A stretch of 64,000 bases of DNA from an uncultured Clostridia bacterium (GCA_944386475.1 CALXBH010000029.1:29530-93529); one strand, 5' to 3'. Counted from the stretch's first letter, positions 1 to 8,963 are shown. Made by a program: numbers and translations. Notes: generated by a model not told the origin, from the sequence alone.

Positions 1-14
1 CGTTAAATTAATAG

Positions 15-52
15 TATATTACAACTGTAATCCTGTCAATGTCATTGACAGG
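15..52 (+). promoter_or_regulatory. Probable -10 box and palindromic operator of the glutaminase gene
   Basis: TATATT at 15-20 fits a -10 box; its -35 would lie outside the window. Bases 32-52 form a perfect palindrome, arms CCTGTCAATG and CATTGACAGG around one T. It sits at the expected transcription start and about 45 bases before the start codon at 97. This is a typical repressor position. The regulator is not in the window. The dyad is seen directly; operator function is inferred. Confidence 0.5.
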
Positions 53-96
53 AAAAGAGAAACGAGAGTTTTTAATAAGAAAGGACGGAACGAGTT

Positions 97-2025
97 ATGA
101 GAATGAGACCCCCTTCGGTTCCCCTGATTACTGTCGATCCTTATTTCAGCGTGTGGTCTGCGGCTGACAAGCTCACCGACGACACCACCAAGCACTGGAC
201 CGGCAAACCCAACACCATGATCGGCACCGCCGACATCGACGGCACCACCTACTGCTTTATGGGCAACGCCAAAGAGCTTGACATCCCTGCAATGAAGCAG
301 AAAAAACTGGACGTCAACGCTTTGTCCACCACCTACACCTTTGCGGCGGCCGGTGTAGAGCTCACCGTGCGCTTTACCACCCCTGCCCTGCCGGACGATT
401 TGATGCTGTTCTCCCGCCCCCTTACATACTGCAAGGTAACGGCAAACAGCACCGATGGAAACTGCCACAAGGTAAACGTCGCTATTAAAGTGTCCGAAGA
501 AATCTGCCTGGACAAAAAAGGCCAGTATGATGTGACTATGGAGGAAGTTTCCTTCGCAGGCGACATCAAAACCGTCAAGATGGGCAGCGTGGACCAGCCG
601 ATTCTGGAGAAATTCGGCGACGACCTGCGGATCGACTGGGGTTATTTCTATCTCTCGGTCAAGGGTGCGGACGCGGCTGTGTGCACCTGCAAAAAAGAAA
701 ATGAAGAGGACATGAACTTTGTAGGCGCGAAAGCGGCGCTTTCCACCTGCGACGAAAGCGGCGCGCTGTTCGCCTTTGCCTATGACGACATCGACTCGTT
801 AGTTTACTTTAACGACCGGGTAAAAGCCTACTGGAAAAAAGACGGCGCCACCATCGATCAGGTGATCGTGGACGCTTATGCCGGTTATGATGAGCTTGTG
901 AAAAAAGCCGACGCTTTCTCGGATGACATGTTCTGCAAAGCGGTTCGCGCAGGCGGCGAAAAATACGCGGAGCTGTTGGAGCTCGCTTACCGTCAGGTAG
1001 TCGCCGGCCACAAGCTGGTTTTGGACACCGAGGGCAAGATCGTCTACGCCTCCAAGGAGTGCTTCAGCAACGGCTGCGCCGTTACCGTAGACGTAAGCTA
1101 TCCTTCTATCCCCATGTTCTTGTACTACAATCCCGAGCTTGTGAAGGGCATGTCCCGTCCCATCTTCAAATATGCGGATACCGAGGCTTGGCCTTTTGAT
1201 TTTGCTCCACACGATGTGGGCTGCTATCCTCACCTAAACGGCCAGGTTTACAGCGGCGGCGCTAATCCCGAGGGCCAGATGCCTGTTGAGGAATGCGGCA
1301 ACATGCTGGTAATGGTCGCTTCCACCTGCGTGGCGGAAAACGATCCTTCTTTTGCCAAGGAATACCTGAAAGACTTAAAGCAGTGGGCGGATTATCTGGT
1401 GGAATACGGCACCGATCCGGAAAACCAGCTGTGCACCGACGACTTCGCCGGCCACCTGGCTCACAACTGCAATCTGTCCTTAAAAGCCATCATGGCCATC
1501 GCCGGCTTCTCGATCATCGAGGATATGCTGGGCAACAAGGCCGAGGCGGAAAAATACTTAAGCACCGCGAAGGAAATGGCGGCTACCTGGGTGAAGATGG
1601 CGGACAACGGCGACGGCAGCTACCGTCTGGCCTTTGACCAGCCCGGCACCTTCAGCATGAAGTACAACGTCATTTGGGATAAGATCTTCGGTACCAACCT
1701 TTTCCCCAAAGAGGTTATCCAGTCCGAATTTGCCAGCTACAAAAAGCACATCAACAAATACGGCATGCCTCTGGACAACCGGGAGACCTACACCAAATCC
1801 GACTGGCTGGTATGGACTGCTACCCTGTCTCAGACTCGCGAGGAATTTGAGGAATTTGTTGCTCCCCTGTGGGATTGCTACAACTGCACTCCTTCCCGTG
1901 TGCCTATGAGCGACTGGTACTTCACCATCACCTCTGAGCAGAGAGGCTTCCAGCATCGAACCGTGCAGGGCGGCCTGTTCATCAAGCTGCTGGAGGAAAG
2001 CGGCATCTGCAAATACTATAAATAA
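97..2025 (+). CDS. Glutaminase-family protein (DUF4964/DUF5127/DUF4965/DUF1793 type)
   Basis: The 642-residue product resembles fungal GtaA-type glutaminases and their bacterial relatives. The N-terminus has the family opening PPSVPLITVDPYFSVWS (residues 5-21), followed by a beta-rich middle and a C-terminal helical part of the DUF4965/DUF1793 kind. Conserved-looking stretches are FDFAPHDVGCYP near residue 370 and WDKIFGTNLFP in the C-terminal third. The family is assigned L-glutamine hydrolysis to glutamate and ammonia, but few bacterial members have been tested. No signal peptide is visible, so it is probably cytoplasmic, unlike the secreted fungal enzyme. The ATG at 97 follows AAGGACGG at good spacing. 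It is a single-gene unit between a palindromic operator and a strong terminator. Family membership is fairly secure; the substrate is inferred. Confidence 0.8.
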   Translation: MRMRPPSVPLITVDPYFSVWSAADKLTDDTTKHWTGKPNTMIGTADIDGTTYCFMGNAKELDIPAMKQKKLDVNALSTTYTFAAAGVELTVRFTTPALPDDLMLFSRPLTYCKVTANSTDGNCHKVNVAIKVSEEICLDKKGQYDVTMEEVSFAGDIKTVKMGSVDQPILEKFGDDLRIDWGYFYLSVKGADAAVCTCKKENEEDMNFVGAKAALSTCDESGALFAFAYDDIDSLVYFNDRVKAYWKKDGATIDQVIVDAYAGYDELVKKADAFSDDMFCKAVRAGGEKYAELLELAYRQVVAGHKLVLDTEGKIVYASKECFSNGCAVTVDVSYPSIPMFLYYNPELVKGMSRPIFKYADTEAWPFDFAPHDVGCYPHLNGQVYSGGANPEGQMPVEECGNMLVMVASTCVAENDPSFAKEYLKDLKQWADYLVEYGTDPENQLCTDDFAGHLAHNCNLSLKAIMAIAGFSIIEDMLGNKAEAEKYLSTAKEMAATWVKMADNGDGSYRLAFDQPGTFSMKYNVIWDKIFGTNLFPKEVIQSEFASYKKHINKYGMPLDNRETYTKSDWLVWTATLSQTREEFEEFVAPLWDCYNCTPSRVPMSDWYFTITSEQRGFQHRTVQGGLFIKLLEESGICKYYK

Positions 2026-2075
2026 CCGAAAACAGTTTTATCATACTTTCTGACCAAAGGACCTGATTGTAAACA

Positions 2076-2115
2076 GCGCGCCGGATGGAAAACTCCATCC
2101 GGCGCGCTTTATATT
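2076..2115 (+). terminator. Intrinsic terminator after the glutaminase gene
   Basis: A 14-bp GC-rich stem (2076-2089 with 2094-2107) closes an AAAC loop and is followed by a T-rich tract. It ends the plus-strand unit about 50 bases after the stop codon. Confidence 0.85.
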
Positions 2116-2161
2116 TCAATATCAGTAATGGGCAAAGATGCGCCGCTGTCTGCATCTTTGA

Positions 2162-2776
2162 TTAATAACCTAAATTTTCATGGATCAAAAGGACCTCAAA
2201 CTCCCCTGTCATAGGCTTGCCCCATAAAACAGAAAGCCCCCGGCAGATCCTTTCCGGACTCTTGCAGTCATAACAGCGGTCGCCTTTAACAGCACAGGGC
2301 GTTTTCACTCCCAGCCGCTTTGCATTTAAGGGAGCCGCTATGTTTCTTGCCCGGTACAAGGCGCTTTCATAATCCTTGGCGATTTTATTTTCGCCAACCA
2401 CCAGATAAACCTTCTTATGTCCGTAAAAGATAGAGGCCACCCGATTGCAGTTTCCATCGATGTTGACAATCTCCCCGTTTTCGGAAATTCCGTTGACTGA
2501 AGAAATATAAACAGCGGCAGCGCCTGCTTGTGCACGGACTTGGTCGCCGGTTTTTCCCTCTGGCGTCCTTAGATGCCAAAACACTTGGTTGTGGGTACTC
2601 AGGCTTTCATAAAGACCCATTTGTCCTAGCGTCATGGAGCCGGCAAATCCGACCGTTTGCTTGTCGATGGCGGCGTTTAAATAGCTGACGGCGTCTGAAG
2701 CGGTTTCAAAACAGTTGACTGTGTACCCCAAAGCCGTTAGATTCTCTTTCAGCAAAGTAAAATCTTTTCTTTCCAT
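2162..2776 (-). CDS. LUD-domain (LutC/YkgG-like) protein
   Basis: This 204-residue protein matches the LUD domain, found in LutB and LutC of lactate utilisation and in many stand-alone clostridial proteins of unknown substrate. Typical features are the opening MERKDFTLLKENLTALGY, a glycine-containing GFAGSMTLGQMGL near residues 43-55, and a Cys-rich C-terminal motif GDRCYDCKSPERICRG near residues 164-179. The Cys motif may bind a metal or cluster, but that is an inference. No lutA or lutB partner lies nearby, so a lactate role is not supported. A GGGGAG ribosome site precedes the ATG. The gene diverges from the operon that starts at 3047. Confidence 0.75.
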   Translation of the reverse strand: MERKDFTLLKENLTALGYTVNCFETASDAVSYLNAAIDKQTVGFAGSMTLGQMGLYESLSTHNQVFWHLRTPEGKTGDQVRAQAGAAAVYISSVNGISENGEIVNIDGNCNRVASIFYGHKKVYLVVGENKIAKDYESALYRARNIAAPLNAKRLGVKTPCAVKGDRCYDCKSPERICRGLSVLWGKPMTGEFEVLLIHENLGY

Positions 2777-2968
2777 TTTTATTTTGCACTCCCCATAACA
2801 GTTTAAGCTTATCCAATATTATAGTACGAATTGATTTCGTCTTCAACATCTTTCATCGTCTGAGCGCCGCCGGAAAAACGTGCTTTTATCCAATCTTGGA
2901 GTTATCGTTTTTCCCCGGCTGCGTGTAACTATAATCACCGCCTATAGAAAATCATGCAAAATAGGTAT

Positions 2969-2996
2969 TTGCCTTTTTGCCCTTATGCGGTACAAT
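2969..2996 (+). promoter_or_regulatory. Candidate promoter for the CMD/AKR operon
   Basis: TACAAT at 2991-2996 is a good -10 box. A weak -35 (TTGCCT, 2969-2974) lies 16 bp upstream. Transcription would start near 3003, some 44 bases before the TTG start. Confidence 0.45.
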
Positions 2997-3046
2997 AGAA
3001 AAGAAAGTGAAACTCCCGGTTAAACCTATAAAAAGGAGTGTTTTCA

Positions 3047-3808
3047 TTGAATATCACAGATTCTGCTAAAAAATACTGCGGCGCGGCCTTTTCAGGCGAC
3101 GCCCCCGGCCTTTGTAAAACCGATCCCGAGTTTGTCGAACGGTTTGCGAATTTCGCCTATGATGAAGTGGTAAACAGCGATGACCTGGACAGCCGTACCC
3201 GGATGATGGCAATCCTCGCCGCCCTGCTCGGCTGTCAAGGAATCGACGAATTTAAAGTCATGCTCCCTGCAGCGCTTAATCTGGGCGTCACTCCGGTGGA
3301 GGCAAAGGAGATCGTCTATCAGGCGGCAGCCTATCTCGGCATCGGCCGGGTTTTGCCGTTCCTTTCCGCGGTCAACGACGTTTTAAAAGCCCGGGGTGTC
3401 ACGCTCCCCTTAGAGGGGCAGGCCACTACCACCATAAAAGACCGGGTGGAAAAAGGCGAACAGACCCAGGTGGATATTTTCGGCGATGGGATGAAGGGCT
3501 TTTCCAAGTCCGGCCCGGAAGAAAGCCGGCATATCAACCGCTGGCTTTCCGGCAACTGCTTTAGGGATTACTACACCCGCACCGGGCTTGATTACAAACA
3601 GCGGGAAATGATCACCTTTTGCTTTTTGGCGGCCCAGGGAGGGTGCGAGCCTCAGCTCACATCCCACGCGGCGGGAAATATGCGCATCGGAAACGATAAG
3701 GCGTTTTTGATTAAAATCATCTCCCAGTGCCTGCCCTATATCGGCTATCCCCGCAGCTTAAACGCCCTAAGGTGCGTGAATCAAGCGGAAGAGCAGGTGA
3801 ACAAATAA
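3047..3808 (+). CDS. Carboxymuconolactone decarboxylase-like protein, two CMD domains
   Basis: The 253-residue product contains two alpha-helical CMD/AhpD-like repeats, about residues 15-110 and 145-245. The first holds LLGCQGIDEFKVMLPAAL and the second AAQGGCEPQLTSHAAGN. Proteins of this fold act as decarboxylases, peroxidase partners or thiol-redox proteins; clostridial double-domain forms are mostly uncharacterised. The start is taken as TTG at 3047 because AAAAGGAG at 3031-3038 sits eight bases before it. An upstream GTG at 3038 overlaps that ribosome site. The stop codon overlaps the ATG of the next gene (TAATG), which implies translational coupling with the aldo/keto reductase and a shared redox substrate. 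Confidence 0.75.
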   Translation: MNITDSAKKYCGAAFSGDAPGLCKTDPEFVERFANFAYDEVVNSDDLDSRTRMMAILAALLGCQGIDEFKVMLPAALNLGVTPVEAKEIVYQAAAYLGIGRVLPFLSAVNDVLKARGVTLPLEGQATTTIKDRVEKGEQTQVDIFGDGMKGFSKSGPEESRHINRWLSGNCFRDYYTRTGLDYKQREMITFCFLAAQGGCEPQLTSHAAGNMRIGNDKAFLIKIISQCLPYIGYPRSLNALRCVNQAEEQVNK

Positions 3809-4914
3809 TGGAATATCGGAAACTCCCCCGGGGCGATGAGCGGGAACGCTTCAGCGTTTTAGGCCTCGGCATGGGCGGCATCCAGGAAAGCCCGGAGGAG
3901 GAAATCGAAGCGGTCGTCCGCACGGCGGTGGAACGGGGGATCAATTTCTTCGACCTGTGCGCCGGCGGCCAAAAGGTATACGCCCCCTTTGGCCGGGCTA
4001 TTGCCGGGAACCGGGAAAAGGTCTTTTTCCAGCTCCATTTCGGCGCGGTTTATAATGAAAAGGGCGAGTACGGCTGGTCCCGGGATCTTAAACAGATCAA
4101 GGACACCTTTGCGTGGGAGCTTGATACCCTGAAAACCGATTACGCGGACTTTGGCTTTCTCCACTGCGTGGACGAGGACAGCGATTATGACGACCTGTTC
4201 CAGTCCGGCGTGGTGGAGTATTTAAAACAGCTGAAAGCAAAGGGCATCATCCGGCACATTGGGTTTTCCTCCCACACCCCGTCGGTGGCAAACCGCCTGC
4301 TTGACACCGGCCTTGCCGATTTGATGATGTTTTCCATTAACCCCGCCTACGACCTGGAGCAAGGGGACGAACTGGGCATCGGCTCGGTGTCCGAGCGGGC
4401 CGGGCTGTTTAGGCGCTGTGAAGCGGAAGGAGCAGGCATCTCGGTGATGAAGCCCTTCCACGGCGGGCAGCTGCTGGACGCAAACACCTCCCCCTTTCAC
4501 ACAGCCATGACCCGGTATCAATGCCTCCAGTACGCTCTGGACCGGCCCGGCGTGCTGACTGTTGTGCCCGGTATGCGCAACTTGGAGGACCTTAACCAGC
4601 TGACCGGCTTTTGCGGCGCCTCCCCGGAGGAAAAAGACTACTCGATAATCGGGCAGTTTACTCCTGCCGCGGCTCAGGGAAGCTGCGTTTACTGCAACCA
4701 CTGCCAGCCCTGCCCTGCGGGGATCGACATCGGCCTTGTGAACAAATACTACGACCTTGCCCTGGCTGGCGACCGGATGGCGGCGAACCACTACGATAAG
4801 CTCACCGTCAAGGCCGGCGCCTGCATTGGCTGCGGCCACTGCGACAGGCGATGTCCTTTCCATGTAAGGCAAAGTGACCGGATGAAGGAGATCGCCGCTT
4901 ATTTCGGCGGATAA
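3808..4914 (+). CDS. Aldo/keto reductase with C-terminal 4Fe-4S ferredoxin domain
   Basis: The 368-residue protein has an AKR barrel (about residues 1-280) and a ferredoxin-like C-terminus with two Cys clusters: CVYCNHCQPCP near residue 293 and CIGCGHCDRRCP near residue 338. This is the clostridial ferredoxin-linked AKR class, whose physiological substrates are generally unknown. Of the usual AKR tetrad, Asp (FFDLCAGG), Tyr (VYAPFG) and His (FLHC) can be aligned. The strand that usually carries the catalytic Lys reads FFQLHFG and shows no Lys. A catalytic difference is therefore possible. The start is the ATG overlapping the stop of the CMD gene; a longer open frame reaches upstream into that gene and lacks its own ribosome site. 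Confidence 0.8.
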   Translation: MEYRKLPRGDERERFSVLGLGMGGIQESPEEEIEAVVRTAVERGINFFDLCAGGQKVYAPFGRAIAGNREKVFFQLHFGAVYNEKGEYGWSRDLKQIKDTFAWELDTLKTDYADFGFLHCVDEDSDYDDLFQSGVVEYLKQLKAKGIIRHIGFSSHTPSVANRLLDTGLADLMMFSINPAYDLEQGDELGIGSVSERAGLFRRCEAEGAGISVMKPFHGGQLLDANTSPFHTAMTRYQCLQYALDRPGVLTVVPGMRNLEDLNQLTGFCGASPEEKDYSIIGQFTPAAAQGSCVYCNHCQPCPAGIDIGLVNKYYDLALAGDRMAANHYDKLTVKAGACIGCGHCDRRCPFHVRQSDRMKEIAAYFGG

Positions 4915-4967
4915 CCTCAAAGCTCTCCTCCCTGGTATTAATTTTAAAACAAAAGGAGTTTTACACC

Positions 4968-5531
4968 ATGAATAAAACCATAAAAAACCTGACACTGGCA
5001 GCCATGTTCCTGGCCATCGGCCTGGTGCTCCCCTTTTTGACCGGGCAGATCCCTCAGATCGGAAATATGCTCCTGCCCATGCACATCCCCGTCTTTTTGT
5101 GCGGTTTAATCTGCGGCTGGCAGTACGGCGGCGCGATCGGCTTTATCCTGCCCCTTTTGCGTTCGGCCTTGTTCGGCGCGCCGATGTTTTTCCCCGCGGC
5201 CACCGCTATGGCCTTTGAACTGCTGACCTACGGCCTGGTGGCCGGGCTTTTGTACAGCCTTTCCCGGTGGCAGTGCGTCATTGCCCTTTACCGCTGTCTG
5301 ATCGTCGCCATGCTGGCGGGCCGCGCGGTATGGGGATTTGTCCAGGTCATCCAGCTGGGGCTGTCCGGCAGCGCTTTCACCTGGCAGGCGTTTATGTCGG
5401 GGGCGTTTTTAAACGCCATCCCCGGCATTATCCTCCAGCTTGTTTTGATTCCCGGCATTATGGTCGCCCTCAACCGCACCGGCCTTGTCCCCTTTAAAAA
5501 GCAGCAGACCGCAAAGCAGGCGGAGCAGTAA
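4968..5531 (+). CDS. ECF transporter S component (substrate-binding membrane subunit)
   Basis: This 187-residue hydrophobic protein has about six membrane segments and the layout of energy-coupling-factor S components, small vitamin-binding membrane proteins that work with a shared EcfAA'T module encoded elsewhere. Conserved-looking parts are the N-terminal helix (LTLAAMFLAIGLVLPFL), the short polar motif LLPMHIPVFLCGLICG and FELLTYGLVAGLLY. The substrate cannot be read from the sequence. AAAAGGAG precedes the ATG by seven bases. The stop codon lies one base before the ATG of a P-loop kinase, so import and phosphorylation of the same small molecule is plausible. No riboswitch is seen upstream. 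Confidence 0.75.
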   Translation: MNKTIKNLTLAAMFLAIGLVLPFLTGQIPQIGNMLLPMHIPVFLCGLICGWQYGGAIGFILPLLRSALFGAPMFFPAATAMAFELLTYGLVAGLLYSLSRWQCVIALYRCLIVAMLAGRAVWGFVQVIQLGLSGSAFTWQAFMSGAFLNAIPGIILQLVLIPGIMVALNRTGLVPFKKQQTAKQAEQ

Positions 5532-5532
5532 A

Positions 5533-6108
5533 ATGAAGCAGGCCCTTGAGAAAATCCTCTCCGCCCTTTCCTCCCGCCAGAAGGAAAAGCGCCCTTTCCT
5601 AGCGGCGATCGACGGCCGGTGCGCCGCAGGCAAGACCACTCTGGCCGCTAAAATCCAGGCTGAGACCGGCTGTACCCTCCTTCATATGGACGACTTTTTT
5701 CTCCGGCCGGAGCAGCGGACCAAAGAGCGGCTGCTCCTCCCCGGCGGCAACGTAGACTGGGAACGGTTTCGGGGAGAAGTTTTGCTCCCCCTCTCCCGGA
5801 GAGAGCCCTTTTGCTACCGCCCCTATAACTGCCATATGCAAAAGCTGATGGAGCCTGTTCCTGTAACCCCCGGCCCGCTGATTGTGGTGGAGGGCTCCTA
5901 CAGCTGTCATCCTGAGCTGTGGGATTTTTACGGCCTTCATGTATTTCTCACCGTCAGCCGGGAGGAACAACTGAGCCGGATCAAGGCGCGAAACGGCGAA
6001 GAAGCGCTCTCTGTCTTCCGGGACAGGTGGATTCCTTTGGAGGAAAGGTATTTTCAGGCGTTTGATCTCCCTGGGCGGTGTGAGCTTTGCCTGGCAACCG
6101 ATGGATAA
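5533..6108 (+). CDS. Uridine-kinase-like P-loop kinase
   Basis: The 191-residue protein belongs to the uridine kinase/phosphoribulokinase-like P-loop group. It has a Walker A variant DGRCAAGKTT (about residues 27-36), then LLHMDDFFL with the acidic pair usual for substrate binding, and VVEGSYSCHPEL as the Walker B-like region. The family phosphorylates nucleosides or vitamin-like alcohols; the true substrate is unknown here. The start ATG at 5533 almost touches the stop of the ECF S gene. A longer reading upstream would overlap that gene. A bidirectional terminator follows. The tight link with an ECF subunit suggests metabolic trapping of an imported vitamin or nucleoside precursor. Confidence 0.7.
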   Translation: MKQALEKILSALSSRQKEKRPFLAAIDGRCAAGKTTLAAKIQAETGCTLLHMDDFFLRPEQRTKERLLLPGGNVDWERFRGEVLLPLSRREPFCYRPYNCHMQKLMEPVPVTPGPLIVVEGSYSCHPELWDFYGLHVFLTVSREEQLSRIKARNGEEALSVFRDRWIPLEERYFQAFDLPGRCELCLATDG

Positions 6109-6137
6109 AATTGATCCGATAAACCCTAACCGGCAGC

Positions 6138-6183
6138 AAAACGAAATATCCCCCGGCTTAAAAGCCGGGGGATATTTCGTTTT
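6138..6183. terminator. Bidirectional terminator between convergent units
   Basis: A roughly 20-bp stem (6138-6158 with 6163-6183) with a GC-rich tip is flanked by A-rich and T-rich sides. It can end both the ECF/kinase operon and the minus-strand ABC gene. Confidence 0.85.
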
Positions 6184-6236
6184 ACTGGCATATGCCGCCG
6201 CATTTTCTTTTCTGAAAACCAGATGAAGTAGATGGA

Positions 6237-8825
6237 CTATTCGGTGCGAAGGGCCACCACCGGATCTTTTTTCGCTGCGATGCGGGAAGGGATCAGTCCG
6301 GCAATCACCGTCAGCAGCATGCTTAAAACGATCAAAATAGCCGCCGCTGCCACCGGCAGGCTGGCCAGCCCGGAGACTCCCAGGGCGTTGCCCAAAAAGT
6401 AGTTGATGGGGATATTCAGCAGCAAGGTGATCCCAATTCCCAGCACGCCCGCGCAAAGGCCAACGATAAAGGTCTCGGCGTTAAATACACGGGAGATATC
6501 CTTTTTGGAAGCGCCAATCGCCCGCAGGATACCGATCTCCTTGGTCCGCTCCAAAACTGAGATATAAGTGATAATCCCGATCATAATGCTGGACACAATC
6601 AGCGAAACGCTGACAAAGGCGATAAGCACATAGCTGACAATGTCAACAATCATTGTCACCGAATCCATCATCGTCCCCACAATATCCGAGTAGGTAATGA
6701 CGTTTCCCTCGTTGCCGGCGTTCGTCTGCTGGGTGTTGTAATCCTCAATCAGCTGGGCAACTGATTCCTTGGAATCAAAGTCCTTGGCGTAAATGCTGAT
6801 GCTGGCTGGGTTATCCCTGTCCACAACGCCTAAAAGCCGCAGATTGGAATCATAGGTGGCGCTGGACTGTTCCGCATAGGTCTGCATAAACTGGGTTCGC
6901 TCCTGCTCGGACATAGCTGCCAGCTGCATCTGCTGTTCCTGAGTGAGAGACTCCATATCCAGGTCTTTTCCGCCCGAGAAAGCCATGCCGGTAAACACAT
7001 TGATGTCAGGGTTTTCCTGCTGTTCTTTGGCAATTTCGGAATCTCCCACATGGTCGATCACATAATCCTGCAAACCGGAAGGATATAAAACGCCGCCCAT
7101 GCGGTTGCCGCTGACCGAGCTCTCCTTAGGCATCACAATGCCCACTACATCAATCGTGAGAGCGTCTTCGCAGACAGTTTTCATATACTCTTCGTCGCTG
7201 CTTTTATCTACCCAGACACCGTTTTCCTTCTGATAAAAATCGGTGTTTAATAAAAGCTTAAAGGAGATGTCCAAAAGTTCCTCATAGGTATAGGTTTTCT
7301 CTTCTACGTCTTTGACTTCCTCGCCGGACATCAAAGCGTTATAGTTATCCACCAGTTCATCCTGGTCCATCAATCCCAAAGAATATAAGGTGTAGTCGGA
7401 GATGTTACCGTTTTGATCCAGCTCCAAAACCACTTCATTGTCGTTTTGCGGCCAGTTGCCGGCGATTACCTCGTACTGGGAGTTTAACAGGGTCTCCCCG
7501 CCGATGATGGGACTAAACACCGTGGTGCCGGACATCTGCTCGGTACCCATCATGGACTGCACCTCAGCCATCTCGCCAAATCCCATTTTGTTGAGGATTT
7601 CATTGGGGTTTACACGGACAATCCCGCCCACACCATCGGCGTTATAGATGTTTAAATCAAAGCCATAGCCGTACTGGATGTCGCTGGTGAGCTCATTAAG
7701 CTCGCTTTCATGCTCCTCCAGATAGACTTTAAAATCCTTCAGATTGTTCTTTTCCTGTTTGTCTGCCATGGCGGTGATAATATCGTTGACCATGGGGGTG
7801 GAATGAACCTTACCGTCGTCATGCTTAACATCGCTTTGGTTCATGCTCTGCATGGCTTCCATAATCACCGTCATATCCATGGTGGATTCCTCAATGGTGA
7901 TGGGATAGCCGGAAAGGGTGTCTTCCTCCAAACCGTTAATATACGTCTGGACGCCGTTGGAGAAGGATAAGATCAGCGCGATGCCGATGATACCGATGCT
8001 ACCCGCAAAGGAGGTAAGGATCGTCCGGCCCTTTTTCGTAAACAGGTTGTTCAGGCTCAAGGAAAGAGCCGTATAAAAAGACATACTGGTTTTTTTGCCC
8101 TTTTTCCTGTCCTTTTTCTCCTTTTCCGGCAGGTCTTTCTCCTCATCCGCGCAGGGAGCGCTGTCATCGGTGACCTCCCCGTCCAGCAGGCGGATAATCC
8201 GGGTGGAATACTGCTTTGCAAGCTCCGGGTTGTGGGTGACCATCACCACCAGCTTATCTTTGGAAATTTCCTTTAAAATCTCCATTACCTGTACGCTGGT
8301 CTCGGAATCCAGCGCACCGGTGGGCTCGTCAGCCAGCAAAATGTCCGGATCGTTAATAAGGGCCCGGGCGATAGCCACTCGCTGCATCTGGCCGCCGGAC
8401 ATCTGATTGGGTTTTTTATGGATTTGGGAGGAAAGCCCCACCTTGTCCAATACTTCCATCGCCCTTTTCCGGCGCTCCGATTTAGAGACGCCGGAGAGAG
8501 TGAGCGCCAGCTCCACGTTGGCCAGCACCGTCTGATGGGGGATTAAGTTATAGCTTTGGAACACAAAGCCCACCGAATGGTTGCGGTATACGTCCCAGTC
8601 TTTGTTTTTATATTCCTTGGTAGATTTTCCGTTGATAATCAGATCGCCGCTGGTGTACTGGTCCAGTCCGCCGATGATGTTTAAAAGGGTTGTCTTGCCG
8701 CAGCCGCTCTGCCCCAGAATCGAAACAAATTCCGAATCCCGAAACTTTAAGCTGACCCCTTTCAGCGCGTGAACAACCTCCGCGCCGGAGCGGTAGTCCT
8801 TGGTGATATTTTTCAGCTCGAGCAT
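6237..8825 (-). CDS. ABC transporter, ATPase fused to MacB/FtsX-type permease
   Basis: One 862-residue chain carries an N-terminal ATPase and a permease. The ATPase (about 1-230) has Walker A GQSGCGKTT near 39-47, signature MSGGQMQRVAIARAL near 142 and Walker B ILLADEPTGALD. A charged linker of about 30 residues follows, then a membrane helix near 265-285 and a long extracytoplasmic domain (about 290-720). The C-terminal FtsX domain has three helices and the motif ERTKEIGILRAIGASKKD. Such single-chain MacB-like proteins use ATP to drive periplasmic or extracellular shape changes, in peptide or antibiotic export or envelope sensing, not classical import. No regulator is adjacent. AGGAGG-like sequence precedes the ATG. 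A monocistronic unit is likely. Confidence 0.85.
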   Translation of the reverse strand: MLELKNITKDYRSGAEVVHALKGVSLKFRDSEFVSILGQSGCGKTTLLNIIGGLDQYTSGDLIINGKSTKEYKNKDWDVYRNHSVGFVFQSYNLIPHQTVLANVELALTLSGVSKSERRKRAMEVLDKVGLSSQIHKKPNQMSGGQMQRVAIARALINDPDILLADEPTGALDSETSVQVMEILKEISKDKLVVMVTHNPELAKQYSTRIIRLLDGEVTDDSAPCADEEKDLPEKEKKDRKKGKKTSMSFYTALSLSLNNLFTKKGRTILTSFAGSIGIIGIALILSFSNGVQTYINGLEEDTLSGYPITIEESTMDMTVIMEAMQSMNQSDVKHDDGKVHSTPMVNDIITAMADKQEKNNLKDFKVYLEEHESELNELTSDIQYGYGFDLNIYNADGVGGIVRVNPNEILNKMGFGEMAEVQSMMGTEQMSGTTVFSPIIGGETLLNSQYEVIAGNWPQNDNEVVLELDQNGNISDYTLYSLGLMDQDELVDNYNALMSGEEVKDVEEKTYTYEELLDISFKLLLNTDFYQKENGVWVDKSSDEEYMKTVCEDALTIDVVGIVMPKESSVSGNRMGGVLYPSGLQDYVIDHVGDSEIAKEQQENPDINVFTGMAFSGGKDLDMESLTQEQQMQLAAMSEQERTQFMQTYAEQSSATYDSNLRLLGVVDRDNPASISIYAKDFDSKESVAQLIEDYNTQQTNAGNEGNVITYSDIVGTMMDSVTMIVDIVSYVLIAFVSVSLIVSSIMIGIITYISVLERTKEIGILRAIGASKKDISRVFNAETFIVGLCAGVLGIGITLLLNIPINYFLGNALGVSGLASLPVAAAAILIVLSMLLTVIAGLIPSRIAAKKDPVVALRTE

Positions 8826-8963
8826 CGTATTCCTCCTACCGATTCCAAATGTAAATACTAAGTGATATTATACAGGAGCGGTAGGGCTTTTTCAATCTTC
8901 CATTTGTATGTAATTTTTAAATAGTTGTTGCCGAATTTTGAACGTGATGGCTCGGAAGAGGGT

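Noticed and set aside
3038..3046. GTG at 3038 as start of the CMD-like gene
   Set aside because: It overlaps the GGAG ribosome site; TTG at 3047 has the correct spacing.
5599..6456. 285-codon frame antisense to the P-loop kinase and into the ABC gene
   Set aside because: It crosses a strong bidirectional terminator and both well-supported genes, and shows no domain.
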